Source of the DNA: Thuidium tamariscinum
Lineage: Eukaryota > Streptophyta > Bryopsida > Hypnales > Thuidiaceae
Assembly (NCBI GenBank): GCA_947034885.2
Contig: OX344754.2
Coordinates: 14,030,501 to 14,094,500, forward strand
DNA length: 64,000 bases
Direction of reading: 5' to 3'
In this document: positions 9,257 through 21,700 of the stretch, one piece after another
Numbering within the stretch: position 1 is the stretch's first letter
Layout of the letters: each line of letters begins with the position of its first letter
The notes under the pieces: model-generated
Database searches by the model: none
What the model saw: only the letters and a program-made list of their open reading frames with translations
Told to the model about the DNA's origin: nothing
Made by a program: the position numbers and the translations under genes

Positions 9257-11656
9257 TTACGGGAACCTCTTCTTATGCTCAATTTCCCAGCTCGTCAACT
9301 GCCCTTCGATAAAATCATAATGCATACCATAAATGTGCAATTTCCCAGACTTGACACGCTCTTCAATGAAAGGAAAGGTCAACAAATTAGCGAGGGAAAC
9401 ATTCACCGCTTCCTGCATTTCATATGATGAACATGTCAAAAGACCTTGAACTTCGCAAATTTGAAGCCAAATGCCAGAGCATTGCTTGTAACTACTGCAC
9501 CTTGTGCTGTCGGATTCTCAGATCTAATTGTAAACTTGGAGGCCCTCAAAACATATTAGTCTCAATTTCGTTGTTGATTCTAGGTTTGAGTACGCACATA
9601 AACTCATTTCAAAAAGGTTCTCTCACACCATTAACACAAGAGGACCTGTACAAGACAGATAAGCTCGAAGCGTCTCTACACTGCTCACCAAGGTACATAA
9701 TCTCTTGATGAATAAGGCACCTGTTAGGTAGGCGCCCTCATTCTAGATACTGACCCGACATCATATGATGATAAGAAAGTAGGTGGAGAAAAGAATCATA
9801 CCTGCTCACAGAACTTGCATTGTTCATCAAACGGCTTCCCTGCCATTAATGAAAGAGCTTTCTTCTTGGCAGGAAGTCCGATTCTAACCCAGCTTCCTAC
9901 GAAGTCACTGCAAATAGACAAAACATGAGAACCGAACCAAAATGCGATCTGCAGTGACTAGTAAATTGGTCACATAGACTACATTGAAAGCTGCTGTTGT
10001 TCAGCCACTGCACAATGAGGATTAAGCATGTGTAACCAAGGTTTCCTTAAACCTATCGTAATATCCTCCAGAGAGTTCCATCAACTTGTACTCTCAGGAA
10101 AAATCAAGATTAAGTCACAATTGACATACGGTCGGTATTGGACACTACCGGGTTTAAGGATATAATTCACAAAGAAGTGGTGGATAAGTAATTACCCTGA
10201 ATAGACATCTCGCGTCATTAACGCTCTTATACCTCCACAATTGCTGTGTCCCATGACCACAATGCGATCCACCTGCACAAGGAGCAATGGGTGTGGATCT
10301 AAAACTCTTCGAGTACACAAATATGTCAAGGAAGCAAACAAGCACACAGTAGATTTCTAATATTAATGACAGATTCCAGGCATCGCATCTTCAAAAGAGT
10401 CGATACATAAAAAGGACAAGGAAGGAATAAGTTAAATCAATAGATTCTCCTGTCCACATACCTGAAGAACAGTTACAGCAAACTCAATAGCAGCGCTTGT
10501 ACCATGATGCTCACCCTGCACAAATTGATTCGAGTCAAATCATCAGATGATAGTCCACATGAAGGAACAAAACCCACCAAGAGAAAAATAGCACCAAACC
10601 CTTTTCGAAACCAATTTTGTATTTAAATAAGTGTGACAGGCTGGAACATCACTTACGGATCCACCGCAAGGGGGAACCAAATTCGCAACATTTCGGACTA
10701 TGAACGCTTCACCAGCCTCCAGACCGTGGAGCATTGTTGGACACACCCGAGAGTCTGCGCATGTGATCATCATCACCTACATAGCAATCAATGCAATTCA
10801 TACAGCAGGTAATGACAATTCAATAATAACTTGTCAGCTTTTTGAAGGTGCACATGACTATTCATAAATGCGCATAAAGCATAAAATTTTATCAAGTAAT
10901 TTTTGCACAAAAGTTATCATCAAAGATACTCTGAATGGGGGTGGATGGCCATCCAGCGTCAATTATCATATCAGAAGCATAATGGATGTAATTTTGAAAG
11001 TCGCAAATACAAGTAGAACGGGATAACAAGGCAGAAAAAAATGCACATGGCTTCAAGCTCCTTTATTGAAATACGCCAAACACGTCCTATTTCAAAAATA
11101 TGAACCCATTTCAACATACCTTCGGCTCTTGCCCTTCCGCCAGCTTGGCATACAGATCTGGCTTCTGACTGCCCAAAAAGGATCAACAAATTAGTACTCC
11201 ATTATTATCACCTCTAAGTTAATGGTGGTATGCCCACCTACACGGAAAATTCAACAAAAATGGGATCATAGAAGAGGACACAGGGACACACTTGTATTCC
11301 GTCTTCTTGAAATTCTTGAATCCCTTCTTGAGCTTCTCGATAACGTCGCCTGTCCTTTCCACTGCTGTATGCTCGTCCACAATTCCATGGTTGCGCAGCA
11401 CGTAGTCTTCCTTGAGCAAGCCTCCCAATCCGCGCAGCAGCGAAGCTCGCGTGGTCACGGATCGAGATGCGCGCTCTCGCGCTCTCTCAGTTTCAGCAAC
11501 GGGGTGCCATGCTAACCTCAGAGATTCACTTCTCACAAGCAATGACCCCCTTCTCGACCCTGAACACGACGACGAAGGGTCACCAAGCCCTCCGGGTGCG
11601 AAATCGCTCTTTCCCAGCAGCACGCCCCGAGCTCGCTGCAGTACATCCATTGCCAT
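9257..11656 (-). CDS. BCA: Beta-carbonic anhydrase, 7 exons
   Basis: Catalyses CO2 + H2O to bicarbonate and a proton. Minus-strand exons: 11656-11292, 11168-11120, 10776-10657, 10515-10462, 10272-10196, 9907-9802 and 9412-9257, all GT-AG with phases that join exactly, giving 308 residues. The catalytic block [14 protein letters not shown] supplies zinc ligand Cys144 and the Asp146-Arg148 dyad. MGHSNCGG supplies His205 and Cys208. NVANLVPP and [15 protein letters not shown] are further family signatures. The first 80 or so residues are rich in Ser, Arg and Ala with few acids at the start and look like a chloroplast or mitochondrial leader, though location is inferred. ATG 11,656 is chosen because the codons upstream in frame lack an ATG. 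The stop sits inside the donor-like CCGTAAGT; see findings. The call could not be another family; which isoform it is cannot be told. Confidence 0.93.
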
Positions 11657-12500
11657 GGAACCCCCCACACGTCTCCGCGCAATAGAAGCAGCTGGGTTTC
11701 CATATAACAACAGAAACCCAAATCCAAAAGTCGGCCTCAGCTCGACCTACTTACCACACCACCTCAGAACCTCCACAGCACAGCTCCTTACGCGGAATTC
11801 AAATTCTCCTGTTGCTGCGGCATCCCCTCCAACCCCACAACCATCCTCCAATCCCGCAATTCGCTGCTTCTCTCCCTTGATCAATTACAAGACGGAAATG
11901 ATCATCGACCGATTCTCCAAGACAGGGGACGCCTGTCCCAAGAAATTAATGCAGCAGGCCGGCGGAGTCTCCAAGAGAGAAAAAAGCGAATTGGGGACGG
12001 ACAGGAAAGGTGCATATGGAATTCAGTTCAAATCCTGCAATTTAAGAATTATTACGGTAATCGACTCCACGTTGAAAAGCCAGCTCTGGACCTTGTACGT
12101 GAAATTAAGTAACGGGTGTGTCTACAATTTGAAGAATGAGATTAGCTGCTGTGAGAGAAGAGGCTTGGTGGGTATTTGGCGAATGCGCTGTTCTGGGGAT
12201 TGGCGTGTGCAGCTGGCTTTGGAGGAACATGAAGCTGGGCTTGGAGTGATCGGCGTCGTCCTTGCCGAAGATGTCCGGATTTGCACGACGCTGCAGCTGC
12301 TGCTGACGAGCCGGGAAAGAAAACTGAGTTGGCGCTGTGTTGGACGGCCTTGGCGAGACGTGTACTTCGCGTGAAGATTTGGAATAGGAGCATAAGAGGA
12401 ATCTCGCGGTGGTGGGTACCGGGACTATACCTGTATTGGGCGGGTATATGCTGCGAGGTACGCGTTGGGCGGGTATAAGGATAATTTGATGTCTCAAGTC
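11657..12500 (-). promoter_or_regulatory. Presumed promoter and 5' UTR of carbonic anhydrase
   Basis: GC-richer sequence continues upstream of the carbonic anhydrase ATG to about 12,480, then drops sharply to AT-rich DNA. That pattern fits a 5' UTR plus core promoter. No individual element can be defended by eye. A long plus-strand open frame across this block runs antisense through exon 1 and is not believed to be a gene. Confidence 0.4.
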
Positions 12501-14361
12501 CGCCCTTAGCAATAACATTACTATGCAGTAATTTGGGAAATATGTGAATTTATCTACAATACTGGAATAGACATATAGGTAAATTCAACATAATGTGATT
12601 TACACTTTTTTCATAATTACTATTTCAAATAGTGTAATTGTCATCCAAACTTCATCCAACTTTCATTCCAATGTTCACAATAAGTATTGATATCAACTTC
12701 ATCAAGCATTCATACAAATTAGTATGATGGGGTCAAGCATTATAAGAGAAAAATGTATATAATTCAAACCATTAATTTAAAGCAATAAGAATGTTCATGT
12801 CAACACAACATAAAATCAAATTAACCTCTACATGGTTTTGACTATCAGTGATGTTTTTACCAAAATTCCTTCAAAACTGTCATTTCTAATACATATACCA
12901 AAACTTAGAAAAAAAACATTTTTAACACATGTAACTATAGGATCTTGTAGTACACTTGTTGAAAAAGATGTAGAAAAAATTTCAAAAATTTTCACTATGT
13001 AGATTGTAAGATATTAGCAATTGAATTGATAGAAAATCATTTTTTTGGCCCTACAAAAAAAATGGGCAGTTGCATTTCTCAAGGTCACGTTTATATAAAA
13101 AGAAGTTCAAAATCGTGGTTACTCCTTGGATTCATTCTTAAAAGCAAGTTGGCTAAATGCTTTAAAATTTTCAAATCATTTGGAATTGTACAACATATCG
13201 AAAAAAAAATAAGAAGTAGAAAGAAGTAGAAAATGATTCAAAATACTAAATTGTATTTATGGAAATGAAAAATGCCAATCCCAATGGTTCAAATGTTGAA
13301 ATAAACAATCTACACCTACTATTTGTTTGTTTTTCCAAAAATATTAAAAAATTGAATTATTAAAGGATTTCAAACTTTTTTTGTAGCATAGAGATTCTAT
13401 AACTAAACCAAACTCAAACTCCTCATAACTTTTGATTCATTGATCAAAATAGAATTATTCAAAGTTTTCCACTTGGATAAAAATCTAATAAATCAATTTT
13501 AAAAAAATTATAAATAGTATTTTAAAGAAGTTTTTTGCTACCCAAATTGTCACTTGAATAATGAAAACTACATATCTTACAATAACTTTTTAACTATATA
13601 GTCAAAAGCTATGAAAACTTGTTGAGTAGAGAGCAATGGTCAATCATTTTTAAAGATCTATGGAATATTGTAAAATGCCACATATAATGATAATTTAATA
13701 GTGACTTCAAACAAGAGTTGTAAAATATGATTCAAAATTGTATTTATATAATTAAATTTGTTCATACACAATTTTCAATAAAATTCAAAAAATAATAATA
13801 ATTTCTACTCATGTTGATCACAATTTGATCACAAGTAATTTTTACAAGAGTTTTAAATGGTCTAAAAGAGAATTTTAATTATGATCATATTTTTTAAGTT
13901 TTTTATTTCACTTATTTATTCAAGATTATTTTACAAGTCATTTTCATTACTTCAATCTTAACATTGATTAAACATTTTCTTTTGGGACAAGGTACAATGA
14001 TCTTTAGTAATTTTCTTGTTTGATACACTTATTTTGATAGATTAGATTCACAATTTTTTTGGAATAGTAACGATGCTAGTATGTGAGCATGAAAATGTGA
14101 ATATGTGACTCTTGAGTATATTATATATATATATATATATATATTACAACCATAGAAAGTGCTTACAATGTAAACATCTATAATATAGGTATCTTTAACA
14201 TAAATGCACTATAATCATAAAAGGTTTTTATATTATAGACGCGTATATCATAGGTGTATAATCTTAGGCTTACACTCTTAAGCTCACATAAAAACAATCC
14301 TTGTACTTGTTGTCCTCAACATACACTATTCTTGTCGTCCTCAACATACACTATTCTTGTC
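12501..14361. other. AT-rich spacer with degenerate TTAA-type repeat
   Basis: No gene seen. From about 12,822 (TTAACCTCTACATGG) to about 13,640 the sequence is a diverged copy of the element at 299-1,251 (same order of blocks, including TATAGGATCTTGTAG). Its right end is lost. An uninterrupted (TA)n run lies at 14,117-14,145. Confidence 0.5.
14117..14145. repeat. (TA)n microsatellite
   Basis: About 14 consecutive TA units interrupted only at the edges. Confidence 0.9.
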
Positions 14362-14607
14362 CTATAAGAGGATTTTTGGGCCCCTAGAAGACCATTTCAA
14401 GGTTGTTCCCAGAAACTATTCCCATTGTTACAAATCAGCCCCTTGCTGATCTGAATTTTTGAATTTTGAAAAAAAATATTTAGTAATTAATTAAAATTAT
14501 TAATTAATTAGTATTTTCTAACATGGCAATCACTCAACCACATCAGCATAGCGTTTACAGCATTTGGGAACTCGCAGTCTTCTAAACCGGACAAAAATCT
14601 TCTTATG
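14362..14607. mobile_element. CATTAG-family MITE, copy 1 (diverged)
   Basis: Inverted ends CTATAAGAGGATTTTTGGGC and (reverse complement of the right end) CATAAGAAGATTTTTGTCC, with the family's subterminal GGAACTCGCAGTCTTC near the right end and an AT-rich middle. About 246 bp with no coding capacity. Confidence 0.6.
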
Positions 14608-14828
14608 ATTTAGATTCTAAAGTCATGTTCTCTGTATTCCCTATATGGATGCTCTAATACTCCAAAAGTATCTACCAAACATCATAGAATAATGATTAAA
14701 ATTGTTGCTATATTATGTGGAAAGAACATAGTAATGTTCATTGAAGTTGTAAAATCTTGTAACTCTAGTCCAAACCTACCACTCCAATTCCACATTGAAG
14801 TTATGATACACTATGATGTTTTGAGGGG

Positions 14829-15104
14829 CATTAGAAGGTTGTTTTAGACTCGTTCTTCATAATTGTTGTGAACCAAAAATTATTGGTTAGAATTGAAATA
14901 ATTAAAATTAATCTTTAAAATTTTTTAAATATTATTATTTATTTTTCAAATAATTATTTTTAAATTAATTATTTTAATTATTTTTAAATGATTGTCTAAT
15001 GTGGCAATCTCTTTGCCACATTAGATTGCTTATGTAGCAAAGTTTCTAAAGTTCCTATAGGTTGGAAATTGATAGCCCTTTACAAACCCAAAATCTCATC
15101 TAAT
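14829..15104. mobile_element. CATTAG-family MITE, copy 2
   Basis: Left end CATTAGAAGGTTGTTTTAG and right end CAAAATCTCATCTAATG. It is about 276 bp with an AT-rich core and a GCCACATTAGATTGC palindromic area around 15,020. Same architecture as the better preserved copies at 23,503 and 25,179. Confidence 0.6.
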
Positions 15105-16399
15105 GATTCCAATCTTTTACAATTTTTACTATATGCAAATGAAGTAAGGCATAAATGGTCCCCAAATAGAAATTGCTAAGCATGCTACTCTAGGTACGAT
15201 TTTGGCAAAAGTTTCTAGTATTTAAAATGTATATTTTTGTATCCTAAGTACTTGAAGTACTAAGGGTATTTTTCTTGTTTTTTACCAACTATTGAGTTTA
15301 ATTATTGAAGGCTTTGCTCATCATAATCTACTCCAATAATAATAGATAATGTATGGTAGAGATCTAATTGAACTTTGGAGTAAACAATAGATAATATTAG
15401 AAAAAAATTCTCCAAGTATTCTCGGTACTATTGAAGAGATAAAAGTACTTTTTTATTCTTCTGAAATAGAAACCATTTTAGGGATTTGACCTTTAGCCAA
15501 TTTAGAATAAAGGTTTATATAGCTTCTAGCATCAAAAGATCACCTAAACATTTGGTTTTTTAATCCACTTTTTGCTGCAAAAGAAAATGCCATAAAGGCT
15601 GCTAAATTATAGTAATGATTACGACTATGCCATATTTTTAACCAAGATTCTTTCATGTGGGAGCTAATTTGTATATTTATTTTTAAAAATTGTACATTCA
15701 ATCATTTTTTAAACCTCATCAAACTTTCTTAATTTTGGACAAATCTGATGTACTTTTAATATCAATAAAGTACTTTTTTTTTGCTAGAAAAAACACCTTT
15801 ATGAATTTTTGGCTATAGAAAACTAATTCTTATTAGATTATTCATCTTCTTGAGTTGAATAGAATTAAAAAATATTTAGTTTTCTAAACTAAAAAAGTAT
15901 TTTGACCATAATACATTGCCAAAAAGTACTTTTTTGATGTACTTTTTAGGGGGGCATAGTGTACTTATATTGGACTAGTGCAATTTTAGATTTGAATACA
16001 ATTCTTGCAATATACTTCAACTAAAGTATTTTTAAGTACAATTTCTTTGTGATTATGTTGCAACCAAAAGATATTCACTATTTTTTGTGAAAGAAGTTTT
16101 TCATTTTTTAGTCAAAACTGCCAAATTACTACTATATTCTTAAAGACCAATAGCCAAACATTACCCAAGTTTCATCTGTGTATCACCTAGTTACTGAAAA
16201 AATAGTTATCTCTTCCACAGTGATAAAAAAAGCACCACCTTCAATTGAGCATTTTGGTCCCCTTGAGTCTTGAGTTCCTTCCTTCTCAAGTGAAGACCAA
16301 AGGATCCTTTTTCCTCTCCAACTTTTGCTAGAGAGGATAACTTATAATGTTTTCATTAACTTATTACAACTCTGTTTTCATTGGTAAGTTTTTCTTTGG
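15105..16399. other. AT-rich spacer, no gene
   Basis: No coding exon, RNA gene or delimitable element seen. It contains several short repeats of the phrase AAGTACTTTTTT, which recurs six or more times between 15,440 and 16,040. Confidence 0.5.
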
Positions 16400-16709
16400 C
16401 ATTAGGGGAGATTTGAGCCTTTAGAAGACTACAAATTCCCAAACACTAGGAATGTTGGGAACGTTGCCACATGCCAATCTAATGTTATTGGACGACTAGT
16501 ACATTAGATAATTTTTAATTTTTTTTAATTTTTTTTTTAAAATCATTTTTTTTCTTTTCATAATACATTCTAAATTTTTGAAAAAAAAATTTAATTTTTT
16601 TTTATGAAATTTGAAAATTTAGACCAACAAAAGTTGGTTTGTAGCATTGGGATTAGTTTCAAGAAACAAGCCAAAAATAATCTATTGGAGGCCAAGAAAT
16701 CTTCTAATA
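16400..16709. mobile_element. CATTAG-family MITE, copy 3
   Basis: Left end CATTAGGGGAGATTTGAGCC and right end GGCCAAGAAATCTTCTAAT, with AGAAGAC just inside the left end as in other copies. About 310 bp, non-coding. Confidence 0.6.
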
Positions 16710-17841
16710 TTTTTTTGTCTGTTTTTTGTTTGTTTTTTCAACAAATGCTAAGGTTTCACTTCACAGGGACTGAGCAATAGACTTAGCAATTTATTAAGTA
16801 CAGTAAGCCTAGTGAACCATATTTTGTCTACTAAGTGTCAATATTGACCTTGTGAGAGAGGTAAATAATTTAACTCAATAAGGTTTAGGCATCAATAACC
16901 AACTATGCCCAACTTCTAATTTGTAGGGGTGCAGTATTTCCAATCAAGGTTAGAACAAATTTTCAACCAGAATTTGGATTGTATTTTTTTGGTCCTTTTC
17001 AAGGTTGAGACTAATAAGGTTATGATGCATGTTCCAAATTAGTGAGCATATGAAGTAAGAAGTAGTGGGTAGAAAAGTAATTCTTGGATTATGAGAATTG
17101 GAAGACTCTACACATTGGCTATTGGTCAAAAGTACTTTTTGCCCTTTTTGCTTCCCAAAATTCACAGTAATTTCAATTTCGGAAATAAAAATTTGAAAAA
17201 TATTGTATCTCCATGTTTCCTAATCATACATTGAAGAAATGTCCACCACATCATACTATATACGGTCTGCTTTGAAATTGCTTACATTGTCAATTACTAG
17301 TGCCTCCACCTTACCATACACGTAGGTTAGTTTTAGCAAGTTCATGCCAAAATATTTTACTTTTTTCAATTCAACAATTTGTCAAGCATATAGAATTATT
17401 TTTTAATGTGTGGCACTTTATAAGGATATTCCTAATTTGGGATTGATTCATTTTATGTATGCGTAAATGTGTTCCTTTTTCTAATTTTTTTTCAAGAATA
17501 ATTTTTCAAATTTTTAGAAATAGTTGGAAAAATAACTTTCTAAATTTCGAAATCTTCCAAATTTTCCCAAGTTATTTATGAAACTCGGACCTACACTTAC
17601 GGTAGTAGGTACTTGTCAAGTGTAAGCAAAGGTTTTCCAAGGCTCCCAAGTCCAATCCGTGATCCATCCGAGTGATCCGACCCCATCCGTCATTTATGGT
17701 TGCCCCAATTGATGAGAAAGCAAGGGTTTTCCAGGAAGCTACAGTGTGGTGTACCATTGCCCGTGTAGACATTAGGAGGTCCACAAATCGTTCATCTAAA
17801 ACCTGAAGCTGAATTTTGGGGTGAATTTTGGGGAGGTGAAA
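16710..17841. other. AT-rich spacer, no gene
   Basis: No gene seen. Short open frames on the minus strand (up to 71 codons) have no family resemblance and no splice context. Confidence 0.5.
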
Positions 17842-18107
17842 GGCAGGACGCTAAATCCTCCATTCGAACTGGGCCCCGGGTAATTTCAGGGTTTACTGGG
17901 GTAAAAGTAAAAGAGACCCTATTTTTGGGCCGTGTCTTGGAATGTTCAGAATGGCCCTCCTAGCTAATTTGGGGCCCTTGATCGCAAATATGAATTCAAA
18001 ATTTGAAAAAAAAAAATTAGTTCCAAAAAATAAAAATTCCTGCATTTTCCCCAGGGTAAATCTGTCCCTGCGGGGGCCCAGTTCGAATGCAGGATTTAGT
18101 GTCTTGC
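17842..18107. mobile_element. MITE with 8-9 bp target duplication (MULE/hAT-like)
   Basis: Terminal inverted repeats of about 40 bp, read inward as GCAGGACGCTAAATCC on the left and GCAAGACACTAAATCC on the right, both continuing into CATTCGAACTGGGCCCC. AGGTGAAA directly flanks both sides (17,834-17,841 and 18,108-18,115), extendable to 9 bp with one mismatch. Long inverted ends and an 8-9 bp duplication point to Mutator-like or hAT mobilisation. 266 bp, no coding capacity. Confidence 0.8.
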
Positions 18108-18250
18108 AGGTGAAACTTCTTGAAATATTTTTCAATAAATTGTCCTTGAAAGATAAGAGGGATTGGCATTTAACTCAAGTTGTTTCATATGTTTTGAAGC
18201 TTTGTGAAATTATTTATGAATTTTTGAAGTCGAAATGGTACAAGGTTCTA

Positions 18251-18775
18251 AAATAGCCCATCTCCTCAAATGTACATTTTTTTTACAATCTTGTAAAGAT
18301 GAAAAAAGGAACATGTACAAACAATGTACATTTGAGAAGGTGGGCGGTTTTAGAGCCAGAGTGGATTTCAAACTTCCTACCTTTGAATCCATTTTCAATC
18401 AGGTAAGTTGGAGGACCCTGAGGGAACCAGCCACTTGGTTCCATCTGGGACAGCAAAAACACTCATCTGATGAGTACGTTACATCATATGCTTATCAAGG
18501 AAATTGGGAGAATAGCCCACCTCCTCAGATGTACATTTCTTTGTACATTCTTGTAAAGATGAAAAAAAGAATATGTACAAACAGTGTACATTTGAGAAGG
18601 TAGATAATTTTAGAGCCTGAGTAGATTTCAAGCTTCCTACCCTTGAGTCCATTTCCAATCAGGTAAGTTGGAGGACCCTGAGGGAACCAGCCACTTGGTT
18701 ACGTCTGGGACAGCAAAAACACTCATCTGATGAGTACATTACCGACGTCATATGCTTGTCAAGGAAATTGGAGAA
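18251..18775. repeat. Tandem duplication, about 260-bp unit x2
   Basis: Two head-to-tail copies start at about 18,251 and 18,510 (AATAGCCCAYCTCCTCARATG...). Each contains a TGTACAttt...TGTACA inverted motif, then the phrase CAGGTAAGTTGGAGGACCC. The copies differ by scattered substitutions and small indels, so the duplication is not recent. No reading frame spans both units. Confidence 0.85.
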
Positions 18776-21700
18776 ATTGCCACAGTGCACAAAACAAACA
18801 ACCTCACTCACTCACAAAGTTTTGAAGGGACCAAACCTCCATAAATTGGGATGAATAACAACCAGGCCATACCAGTCACAGTTCCGTTTCAGATAATATA
18901 ACATTGTTTAGCAATGAGGCAGGGGTCTGTTTTGCATCCTTGAAAAGGGGATTTCCGTAGTGAACAAAATGGTCTTAGATCAGGATTTCTTAGTCAATCC
19001 CAATCTTTGAATTATTGTACTAGAGAAGTTCCTCCCACGTATCTAGCAAAAGCACAGTACCTTACCTTCCCAACATGTGGAAGACCATTGCTTGGTTAGA
19101 CAATGTTAAGTAATGAACCTTTTGCACTGGGAAATACTCCGTACAACTTACACTTCTTACAATTGGTTGTCTGCTAGGAAACTCAACATGCTAGTTCACA
19201 AAGAGCTTACACGTTAAGGCAAGGGACCGATTTGTGTCATGTGCTACTATTAGTGCTACTTTGTAGTCACTTTACATTCAAAATTTGAAATGTATGATGT
19301 GGGAGCACCTAAAACCATCAATATTAGGAATTCACCATAATTGGAGGCATCTTTTCCTGAAAATAATATCTTCGTAGTATTAGCAAATGAAAATCATCAA
19401 TATTAAAAAAAAATGGATTTTTTGGATGTTGTGTATAATTTCTATGATTTTTTAAAATATTGGTTGCCTAAACCATTGAAGTTATCCTAGAGGTGCACCC
19501 AAATTTGAACTTTGCAAAATTTAGCTGTTAGCAAATTACAATTAAATATGTATCCTTCAAATGCATCAGCAAATAAATATTTAACATGTGGAAGATACAT
19601 TCATCAAAGTCTGTGGTCACAATTCAGTGAGTCTAGGGCCAAAAAATAGGTACAAGTTTGGAAATGGGTATTTCTACCTGGGTGATTGCAAGGAAACACT
19701 TTTCCTTTTTTTATCCCCTTGACCTCTAATAGGTAGTTTTTTGCTAATAACTTTTACATATTTTAAAAAATAAGTTTATTATTTTAACCTATCCCTAGTT
19801 GAATGTCTATTTTGGCCATTTCAAGGAGTTCAGGCCTATTTTTGACTCAAAAATTTGAATTTGAAATCACAAATTAGTTTAGGTGGAGGTCTACTTACAT
19901 TACAACAACTAACAATGAGTTTTTATAAAAATAGCAGCATATTTGTTGTGCACATGGGCCCAAAGTGACCTTCCTTGGTACAAAGGTTATGAAGAGGGGA
20001 AAAATTCCTAAAAGAATCCTTTATTGCAATGTAAGCATAATCTTGTCTTAAAAAAAAAATTTAATTTAATTTTTTTTAATTACTAAAAATGAAAAGGTTC
20101 ACATACCCCTTTTCTACTATTTTTTCTACCAGTGGCCTCTATAGTATTTTGTAGCAATCTATAGTATTGTATAGTACCAAATTGACAATCGAGATCCGCA
20201 AGCAGCCCAAATCGACAATTTAGATTCGCAAGTGCTGTACGAACACGTAGTACTGATAGTATTAGGTAGTAATGCTAGTCTTGTGGCCAAACACTCCGAT
20301 TTTTAGACAAAAACGTGAAGTGCCCCTTCTAGTACACCAGGTAGTTCACATACTAAACCTTACAAAAATAATAATTTTTGACACATATTATCATAGGATC
20401 TTATAGTACTCTAGTTTGAAAAGATGTGAAAAAAAATTGTAAACATTCACACTATACAGGTTGTAAGATATTAGCATTTGAATTGACCAAAATCCTATTT
20501 TTGGCCCTAAAAAATTGGGCAATTGCACTTCACAAGCTCACATTTGTATGAAAAAAGGTCCAAAATGGTAGTGCTTCTCTAGATTCATTCTTCAATTAGA
20601 AAAAATAATAAGTAGAAAGAAATAGATAATGGTTCAAAATACTATATTGTTAAGTATTTAGTTGTGGAATTAAAAAATGCCAATCCCAATGGTTATAATG
20701 TTGCAAATAAACAATTTACACCCAATGTTGTTGTTTCTCATAAATATTTAAAATTGAATTAAAGAAATGATTTCAAAATTTATTTCAAAATTTTGAATCA
20801 AGTATTGCCTACAAACCAAAAAAATTTATAATCTTCATCTCATTAATCAAAATAAAATGATTCAAAGCTTTTCTTAAATACAAAAATCTAGAAAAATCAA
20901 TTTCAAATCAATCTTATTCTAAAGAAAGTCATTTTTTCAAATTTGCCTTAGTTGCATGAGTTGAGAAAGAAAAATATATAATGCAATAAATTTTTAATTA
21001 TGTAGTTAGAAGTTGTGAATTATTGGGCCTTAGAGATAATCCTTGTCTACATGCTATTTGAAATTTTCAAAGAAAAATAATAAAACATGTAGTCACGGGT
21101 ATCCACCCAAAATTTATATATTACTATAAAATGTAGCTTGGTCCTTTAGGGGATAAAATATTGTTGCAAAAATAGAATGGCTTTGGAATTGTAGCATGTA
21201 TAGGGGCTATTAGCTTATGTCTTACATGTAAACATTAGAAGTCACAATAGAGTTAAGATTTTTTTAGCAAAATCACTTCAATGTTATCCTACCTTGAAGA
21301 CAAGTATTAAACTGGGGTATGAAATCTTCTAACAAGTTTATATGAATTTCTCTCAACCACAAACCATGTGTAGACATGTTGCATTGTAAACAAACTGGTT
21401 GAAACTTCCCCTTGCCAACTATAATTCCTTTTACTGGATTCATTTGTTTATCTCTAAACATGTTTGTATGATTTTTTAGACTTTTTGTATGCTAGAACAA
21501 TGGGTGGCTTAGCAATGTGTAAGGTAACAATGGCATGCCAACCCTCATTCACTATTTTAGTGACAATTTTTGACTTGATGCTTTGGATAGTTGAAGGATT
21601 GTCTATAGAAATTCATATGTACCAAAATAGTGTATAAAGTTATAGGAAATGAAATTGTAATTTTTGAATTCATATGCCCAAAAGTCCACAAGTATAAGCA

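Noticed and set aside
11412-12374. 320-codon open frame on the plus strand
   Set aside because: It runs antisense across carbonic anhydrase exon 1 and its 5' region, has no family resemblance, and is explained by the GC-rich opposite-strand exon.
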